From the NCBI GenBank assembly GCA_049303435.1, contig JBAQNC010000213.1, positions 1 through 18,719 of the forward strand: a DNA stretch of 18,719 nt, in the 5' to 3' direction. The first letter of the stretch is position 1, and every line of letters starts with the position of its first letter. Made by a program: the position numbers and the translations under genes. Below, one piece after another: positions 14,144-18,719 of the stretch. Below the pieces are notes generated by a model. The model was not told the origin of the DNA and did not search any database. It saw nothing but the letters and a program-made list of their open reading frames with translations. The stretch is from Parvibaculum sp049303435. Lineage in GTDB: Bacteria; Pseudomonadota; Alphaproteobacteria; Parvibaculales; Parvibaculaceae.

Positions 14144-15313
14144 TTGGCACGCTCTAACTATCTGTTCACGAGTGAATCCGTTTCCGAGGGTCATCCCGAC
14201 AAGGTCTGTGACCGCATCTCGGATGCCGTGCTCGATCTTTATCTCGCTGCCGATCCGTTCGCGCGCGTCGCCTGCGAAACGCTGACGACGACCAACAAGA
14301 TCGTGCTGGCTGGCGAAGTGCGCGGCCCGGCGTCCATCACGCCCGACGTGATCGAACAGACCGCACGTCAGGCCGTGAAGGAAATCGGCTACGAGCAGGA
14401 AGGCTTCCACTGGAAGCATGCCGATGTCGAAGTGCTGTTGCATGCCCAGTCCGCCGATATTGCGCAGGGCGTTGACGCCGCGGGCAACAAGGATGAAGGC
14501 GCGGGCGACCAGGGCATCATGTTCGGTTATGCCTGCACGGAAACCGACGTGCTGATGCCGGCGCCGATTGTCTATTCGCATCGTATCCTGCAGGCGATGG
14601 CCGCCGACCGTCATTCCGGCAAGGCAGCGGCCTTCGAGCCCGACGCCAAGAGCCAGGTGACATTGCACTATGAAAACGGCAGGCCGGTTGGCGTGGCCTC
14701 GGTGGTTGTCTCCACGCAGCACAAGGCCAACGTCGCACAGAAAGACCTGCGCGAAATGGTGCGCGGCTACGTGAAGGGCGTTCTGCCCGAAGGCTGGTTC
14801 CCGTCGGAAGACGAATTCTATGTGAACCCCACGGGCAATTTCGTCATCGGCGGCCCCGATGGCGATGCGGGCCTGACAGGCCGCAAGATCATCGTCGACA
14901 CTTACGGCGGCGCGGCGCCTCATGGCGGCGGCGCCTTCTCCGGCAAGGACCCGACCAAGGTTGACCGTTCGGCTGCCTATGCCGCGCGCTATGTCGCCAA
15001 GAACATCGTTGCCGCCGGTCTTGCCGATCGCGCCACGATCCAGCTTGCCTATGCCATTGGCGTGTCGAAGCCGCTGTCGATCTATGTCGATCTGCACGGC
15101 ACCGGTACGGTCGATGAAGCCGCCATTGAAGCTGCCATCCCGCGCGCCATCGACCTGAGCCCGCGCGGCATTCGCGAGCACCTCCAACTCAACCGCCCGA
15201 TCTATGCGCGCACCTCGTCTTATGGCCACTTCGGCCGGACGCCGGATGCCGATGGCGGTTTTTCCTGGGAAAAGACCGACCTTGCCGACAAACTCAAAGC
15301 GGAAATCCGCTGA
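14144..15313 (+). CDS. metK: S-adenosylmethionine synthetase
   Basis: A 389-aa cytoplasmic enzyme that makes SAM from methionine and ATP, tetrameric in the family. The N-terminal signature SNYLFTSESVSEGHPDK is at residues 4-20, with His17, Asp19 and Lys20 in the ATP site. The hexapeptide motif is GAGDQG within DEGAGDQGIMFGYA. The GGGAFSG(K)D P-loop-like block is in HGGGAFSGKDPTKVDRSAAY. Length is normal. The start is TTG 14144, set by AAGGGG seven bases upstream and by the family N-terminus. Reading further upstream adds residues unlike MetK. The product feeds MiaB and TrmB in this window. Its 3' end appears to overlap trmB. Confidence 0.97.
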   Translation: MARSNYLFTSESVSEGHPDKVCDRISDAVLDLYLAADPFARVACETLTTTNKIVLAGEVRGPASITPDVIEQTARQAVKEIGYEQEGFHWKHADVEVLLHAQSADIAQGVDAAGNKDEGAGDQGIMFGYACTETDVLMPAPIVYSHRILQAMAADRHSGKAAAFEPDAKSQVTLHYENGRPVGVASVVVSTQHKANVAQKDLREMVRGYVKGVLPEGWFPSEDEFYVNPTGNFVIGGPDGDAGLTGRKIIVDTYGGAAPHGGGAFSGKDPTKVDRSAAYAARYVAKNIVAAGLADRATIQLAYAIGVSKPLSIYVDLHGTGTVDEAAIEAAIPRAIDLSPRGIREHLQLNRPIYARTSSYGHFGRTPDADGGFSWEKTDLADKLKAEIR

Positions 15314-16025
15314 GCAGATAGAGGAAGAAGCCAAGGTCTGGCGGCACGTTTACGGACGTACCAAAGGCAAGGCCCTTCGACCTCGACAGGCGCATTTGAT
15401 GGAGACCTTGTTCCCCAAGGTCTCCATTTCGCTTGATAGGCCCGCAATCGATCCAGAGACGCTGTTCACTTCCGCGATTGAGGAAGTGTGGCTGGAGATC
15501 GGTTTTGGCGGCGGCGAGCATCTGGCCTGGCAGGCGCATCACAATCCGAATATCGGTATTATCGGCTGTGAGCCCTTCATCAACGGTGTGGCGAAGCTCG
15601 TTTCCGAAATCAATGAGACGGGTCTTGGCAATGTCCGCCTCCATGCCGACGATGCGCGCTTTCTGCTGGAAAAACTCAAACCGGCGTCGATTGCGCGTGT
15701 TTTTATCCTCTATCCCGATCCTTGGCCGAAACTGCGTCAGAAAAAGCGCCGCTTCGTGAATGACGAGACCCTGGCGCTGATTTCAGCGGTCATGAAAAAC
15801 GGTGGCGAATTGCGCTTTGCCAGCGATATTCCCGACTATGTGAACTGGACGCTCAAGTATATCGCTGCCCATAACGCCTTGGGAAAGAGCCAATTTGTAT
15901 GGAAAAACAACGACTTGTCAGAGTGCAGGGTGCGGCCTGACGACTGGCCCCAGACGCGCTATGAGCAAAAGGCGCTGCGTGAGGGCCGGACGCCCGCTTA
16001 TCTCCGTTTCGAGCATAAGACGTGA
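15282..16025 (+). CDS. trmB: tRNA (guanine-N7-)-methyltransferase TrmB
   Basis: A 247-aa SAM-dependent enzyme that makes m7G46 in tRNA variable loops. YGRTKGKALRPRQ (residues 24-36) is the typical N-terminal block. The SAM-binding loop is EIGFGGGEHL (72-81), with GCEPF at 95-99. The catalytic and tRNA-binding signature PDPWPK is at 145-150, followed by the basic LRQKKRRFVN. The start is uncertain, because no ATG lies between the metK stop and the first family block. TTG 15282 gives a normal N-terminus and overlaps metK by 32 bases. ATG 15246 or 15252 would extend it further into metK. Either way the two genes overlap and are co-transcribed. Confidence 0.92.
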   Translation: MPTNSKRKSAEQIEEEAKVWRHVYGRTKGKALRPRQAHLMETLFPKVSISLDRPAIDPETLFTSAIEEVWLEIGFGGGEHLAWQAHHNPNIGIIGCEPFINGVAKLVSEINETGLGNVRLHADDARFLLEKLKPASIARVFILYPDPWPKLRQKKRRFVNDETLALISAVMKNGGELRFASDIPDYVNWTLKYIAAHNALGKSQFVWKNNDLSECRVRPDDWPQTRYEQKALREGRTPAYLRFEHKT

Positions 16026-16031
16026 GAGCCC

Positions 16032-16061
16032 TTGCAGTTTGCCCATTTTCGGCGCTATATA
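16032..16061 (+). promoter_or_regulatory. Candidate promoter of the rimP-nusA operon
   Basis: TTGCAG (16032-16037), 18 bases, then TATATA (16056-16061), just after the trmB stop. It is an acceptable sigma-70-type pair. Transcription from about 16068 would give a leader of roughly 110 bases before rimP and would pass through the hairpin at 16104-16139. Confidence 0.45.
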
Positions 16062-16103
16062 CCGCCCACTAAACGACGTTCTCACATAACGAAGATTAAG
16101 CGA

Positions 16104-16139
16104 GTGGGTTGTCTCCGGAAACGGGGGCCCGCTTTTTTT
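16104..16139 (+). terminator. Rho-independent terminator or attenuator before rimP
   Basis: A GC-rich hairpin followed by seven T. The outer stem GTGGG (16104-16108) pairs with CCCGC (16128-16132) and the inner stem CTCCG with CGGGG. It is closed by a GAAA tetraloop (16118-16121) of the GNRA type. A small bulge (TTGT) separates the stems. It could end the praR-metK-trmB transcript. Because a promoter-like sequence lies upstream and rimP begins 40 bases downstream, it could also be a leader attenuator. Confidence 0.7.
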
Positions 16140-16179
16140 GTTTCTGGAACCCCGCCATAGACTTTGGCCAATTGGGGCG

Positions 16180-16839
16180 ATGAGTGGATATTTGGAAGCT
16201 TTGACGCAAGACGAGCAAATCAGCGACGAGCAGGCCGCGCCCGTTTCGAACGAAAGTTCGAACGTCGCCGCGCCCGAAGTGCTGGATACGCATCTTGTCG
16301 CGGGCGCCGGTCAGCCGCGCAAAATCCTGGAACTCATTGCGCCTTCCGCGCTTGCGGCCAATTTCGAGATCGTGCGTGTACGTTATGGCCTTCACGACGG
16401 CCACACATTGCAAATCATGGCCGAGCGCCCCGACGGCACGATGAATGTCTCGGGCTGCGAGGAATTGTCCGGCATCCTGTCTGCCATTCTTGATGTCGAG
16501 GACCCGATCTCGGGCGAATATAATCTGGAAGTGTCATCGCCCGGTATTGATCGGCCGCTAACACGACCCAAGGACTTTGAACGCTGGGCTGGCTTTGAAG
16601 CCAAGCTCGAACTCAACGAAGCCATCGAGGGTCGCAAGCGTTTTCGCGGCATCCTGCATGGTTTTGAAGACGGCGAAGTGCTCATAGAGCATCAGGTCGA
16701 AGGAGAAAGCGAGGTCCAGGTCATCGGTCTGGATTTTCGCCAGATAAGCGAGGCCAAGCTCACCATGAGCGATGACCTTATCACTGAAAGTTTGAAGCGA
16801 AGGGACCGGGACGCACCGGCCCCATCCGACGGAGAATAG
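16180..16839 (+). CDS. rimP: Ribosome maturation factor RimP
   Basis: A 219-aa cytoplasmic factor for 30S subunit assembly. The N-terminal RimP domain covers about residues 45-135. It contains FEIVRVRYG, EELSGILSAILDVEDPI and the family's most typical block YNLEVSSPGIDRPLTRPKDF (about 110-129). A C-terminal SH3-like domain follows (about 132-200). Compared with E. coli RimP, about 40 acidic, low-complexity residues are added at the N-terminus and a polar tail at the C-terminus. ATG 16180 has GGGG only two bases before it, which is too close. TTG 16201 is an in-frame alternative. A direct repeat TTCGAACG (16245-16252 and 16257-16264) lies in the extension. It precedes nusA by three bases, the usual rimP-nusA operon. 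Confidence 0.93.
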   Translation: MSGYLEALTQDEQISDEQAAPVSNESSNVAAPEVLDTHLVAGAGQPRKILELIAPSALAANFEIVRVRYGLHDGHTLQIMAERPDGTMNVSGCEELSGILSAILDVEDPISGEYNLEVSSPGIDRPLTRPKDFERWAGFEAKLELNEAIEGRKRFRGILHGFEDGEVLIEHQVEGESEVQVIGLDFRQISEAKLTMSDDLITESLKRRDRDAPAPSDGE

Positions 16840-16842
16840 AAT

Positions 16843-18462
16843 ATGGCCACGGCAGTCAGCGCCAATCGCCTTGAGCTGTTGCAGATCGCAGATGCGGTCG
16901 CGCGCGAAAAATCCATCGAGCGCGAAGTCGTTCTTGATGCGATGGCGGAAGCCATTCAGAAAGCCGCGCGTTCGCGCTACGGCGCTGAAAATGAAATCCG
17001 TGCCCGGATCAATCCGACGACTGGCGAAATTCGCCTGGTCCGTCTGCTAGAAGTCGTCGATCAGGTCGAGAACGATGCCGTTCAGGTCGATCTGCGCGAT
17101 GCCCAGCGCCGTAATCCGGCAGCCCAGCTCGGCGACATGATCGAAGACGAATTGCCACCGGTGGATTTTGGCCGTATCGCTGCCCAGACCGCCAAGCAGG
17201 TCATCGTGCAGAAGGTGCGCGACGCCGAGCGTGAGCGCCAGTACGACGAATACAAGGACCGCATCGGCGAAATCGTGCATGGCATCGTCAAGCGCGTGGA
17301 ATATGGCAATGTCGTCACCGACCTCGGTCGTGGCGAAGCCATTGTCCGTCGCGACGAGTTGCTGCCGCGCGAAACCTTCCGCAATGGCGACCGCGTGCGC
17401 GCCTATATCTATGACGTGCGTCGCGAACAGCGCGGCCCGCAGATTTTCCTTTCGCGCACCCATCCCCAGTTCATGGCGAAACTCTTTGCGCAGGAAGTGC
17501 CCGAAATCTATGACGGCATTATCGAGATCAAGGCGGTTGCCCGCGATCCGGGATCGCGCGCCAAGATCGCCGTGCTGTCGAATGACAGTTCCATTGATCC
17601 TGTCGGCGCTTGCGTCGGTATGCGCGGCAGCCGCGTCCAGGCCGTCGTGAACGAGCTTCAGGGCGAAAAGATCGACATCATCCCGTGGTCACCCGATGCG
17701 GCCACCTTCATCGTCAACGCGCTGGCCCCGGCCGAAGTGGTCAAGGTCGTGCTCGACGAAGACACGCAGCGTATTGAAGTTGTCGTGCCCGATGACCAAC
17801 TTTCATTGGCGATCGGTCGCCGCGGCCAGAACGTGCGTCTGGCTTCGCAGTTGACCGGTTGGGATATCGACATTCTGACGGAAGCCGAGGAAAGCGAACG
17901 TCGTCAGGCCGAATTCGCCTCGCGCAGCGCCATTTTTGCCGAAGCGCTCGATGTGGACGAAGTCATCGCGCAACTGCTGGCCTCGGAAGGCTTTGCCTCC
18001 ATCGAGGAAGTGGCTTACGTGTCGCTTGACGAAATTGCCGAAATCGAAGGTTTCGACGAAGATACGGCGCAGGAAATCCAGAACCGCGCGCTCGATTATA
18101 TCGATCGCCAGAATGCTGAATTCGACGAAAAGCGCATTGAGCTTGGCGTTGACGATGCGCTGGGCAAGATTGAAGGCGTGACGCCCAAGATGCTTGTCGC
18201 GCTGGGCGAAGACGGGATCAAGACGGTCGAGGATCTGGCCGGTTGCGCCACGGACGACCTTCTCGGCTGGAGCGAAACGGTCAATGGCGAGCGCACCCAT
18301 CAGAAGGGTGCGCTTGAAGGCTTTGATCTGACGCCTGATGATGCCAATGCTTTGATCATGCAGGCGCGCATCGACATGGGCTGGATTACTCAGGCTGATC
18401 TCGATGCCGCCAATGCGCCTGAAGCGGACGGCGAGGAAGACGACGAGGCCGGCGAGGACTGA
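16843..18462 (+). CDS. nusA: Transcription termination/antitermination protein NusA
   Basis: A 539-aa RNA polymerase-binding elongation factor acting in pausing, termination and antitermination. The N-terminal domain (about residues 1-130; LELLQIADAVAREKSIEREV, RSRYGAENEIRARINP) binds polymerase. The S1 domain begins at about 140 (GEIVHGIVKRVEYGNVVTDLG). The two KH domains include DPVGACVGMRGSRVQAVVNEL and LSLAIGRRGQNVRLASQLTGW, with the GxxG loops visible. Two helix-hairpin-helix acidic repeats follow (about 365-420 and 440-505). A very acidic tail ends in EADGEEDDEAGED. Length and layout fit the alphaproteobacterial form with C-terminal repeats. The start is three bases after rimP, with CGGAGAAT upstream. 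The stop overlaps ylxR (TGATG). Confidence 0.97.
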   Translation: MATAVSANRLELLQIADAVAREKSIEREVVLDAMAEAIQKAARSRYGAENEIRARINPTTGEIRLVRLLEVVDQVENDAVQVDLRDAQRRNPAAQLGDMIEDELPPVDFGRIAAQTAKQVIVQKVRDAERERQYDEYKDRIGEIVHGIVKRVEYGNVVTDLGRGEAIVRRDELLPRETFRNGDRVRAYIYDVRREQRGPQIFLSRTHPQFMAKLFAQEVPEIYDGIIEIKAVARDPGSRAKIAVLSNDSSIDPVGACVGMRGSRVQAVVNELQGEKIDIIPWSPDAATFIVNALAPAEVVKVVLDEDTQRIEVVVPDDQLSLAIGRRGQNVRLASQLTGWDIDILTEAEESERRQAEFASRSAIFAEALDVDEVIAQLLASEGFASIEEVAYVSLDEIAEIEGFDEDTAQEIQNRALDYIDRQNAEFDEKRIELGVDDALGKIEGVTPKMLVALGEDGIKTVEDLAGCATDDLLGWSETVNGERTHQKGALEGFDLTPDDANALIMQARIDMGWITQADLDAANAPEADGEEDDEAGED

Positions 18463-18719
18463 TGGCTGTAGAGCCTCAAGTCGCCAGATCAGGGGCCTCC
18501 AGGGAAGAGCGCCGTTGCATTGTCAGCGGCGAAGTTGGCCCCCGCGAAGCGTTGATACGCTTTGTGATCGGCCCCGACGATCTGGTGGTGCCCGACTTGG
18601 CCGAGCGCCTTCCGGGGCGCGGGCTTTGGGTGACGGCGAGCCGCGAGGCCGTCGAAACAGCGGTCCGCAAAGGCCTTTTTGCCAAGGCCGCACGGACAAA
18701 AGCCATGGCGAGCGAAGGG
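18462..18719 (+). CDS. ylxR: YlxR/DUF448 family RNA-binding protein (5' part)
   Basis: 86 codons are visible and the frame runs off the right edge. The start ATG overlaps the nusA stop (TGATG). Residues 14-35 contain REERRCIVSGEVGPREALIRF, the DUF448 signature (R-x-C-I-V-S). Further family blocks are VVPDLAERLPGRGLWV (about 43-58) and AVRKGLFAKAA. YlxR is a small nucleic acid-binding protein usually encoded between nusA and infB; a role in regulation, translation or RNase P has been suggested in some bacteria. In many alphaproteobacteria it is fused to an L7Ae-like domain. Whether that is so here cannot be seen. Confidence 0.9.
   Translation, partial: MAVEPQVARSGASREERRCIVSGEVGPREALIRFVIGPDDLVVPDLAERLPGRGLWVTASREAVETAVRKGLFAKAARTKAMASEG

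Noticed and set aside
14093..15334. 413-aa open frame on the minus strand
   Set aside because: It lies antisense to metK, which has all its motifs; long antisense frames are expected in GC-rich coding DNA.

Overview
The window reads as a GC-rich alphaproteobacterial chromosome segment, all genes on the + strand. The gene order (trpS, universal stress protein, nfu, tsaB, rimI, fur, plsC, miaB, phoH, ybeY, corC, lnt, a PraR-type regulator, metK, trmB, rimP, nusA, ylxR) is one I associate with Hyphomicrobiales and related orders. The Fur/Mur-type regulator without zinc-finger cysteines, the short CorC without an integral DUF21 domain, and the Irr-box-like sequence at the left edge support that placement. 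I cannot name the genus.

Layout. 1-224: non-coding, with a near-perfect Irr (iron control element) box at 6-22 that probably serves a gene beyond the left edge. 225-2979: trpS, a single-pass membrane protein of the DUF2333 type, and a Usp-like protein. 3129-5600: the Fe-S carrier nfu, behind an apparent heat-shock-type promoter and two palindromes; a RutE-like flavin reductase; then tsaB (tRNA t6A) and rimI, overlapping by 4 bp. 5689-7139: a Fur-family metal regulator and a PlsC acyltransferase. 7410-13291: miaB (tRNA ms2i6A), phoH, ybeY (16S rRNA maturation), corC and lnt (lipoprotein N-acylation). ybeY/corC/lnt are joined by overlapping stop and start codons. 13528-16025: a PraR-type repressor, metK and trmB, with metK and trmB overlapping. 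16032-18719: a promoter, a leader with a strong terminator-like hairpin, rimP, nusA and the 5' part of ylxR, the usual start of a nusA-infB operon.

The common theme is RNA and translation: tRNA charging and modification (TrpS, TsaB, MiaB, TrmB), ribosome assembly (YbeY, RimP, RimI), transcription elongation (NusA), and the SAM supply (MetK) for the methyltransferases and radical-SAM enzyme nearby. Iron links Nfu, the Fe-S enzyme MiaB, the Fur-family regulator and the Irr-like box.

No stretch over 300 bases lacks a gene. The longest gaps are 7140-7409 (direct repeats and a doubtful small ORF) and 13292-13527 (nothing firm seen). I see no tRNA, rRNA, CRISPR array, insertion sequence, phage gene or obvious undescribed multi-gene system. 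The most useful leads are regulatory: the Irr box, the nfu promoter region, the plsC-miaB repeats, the metK leader and the rimP leader hairpin. Several starts are non-ATG (phoH, ybeY, praR, metK, trmB) and are less certain than the stops.
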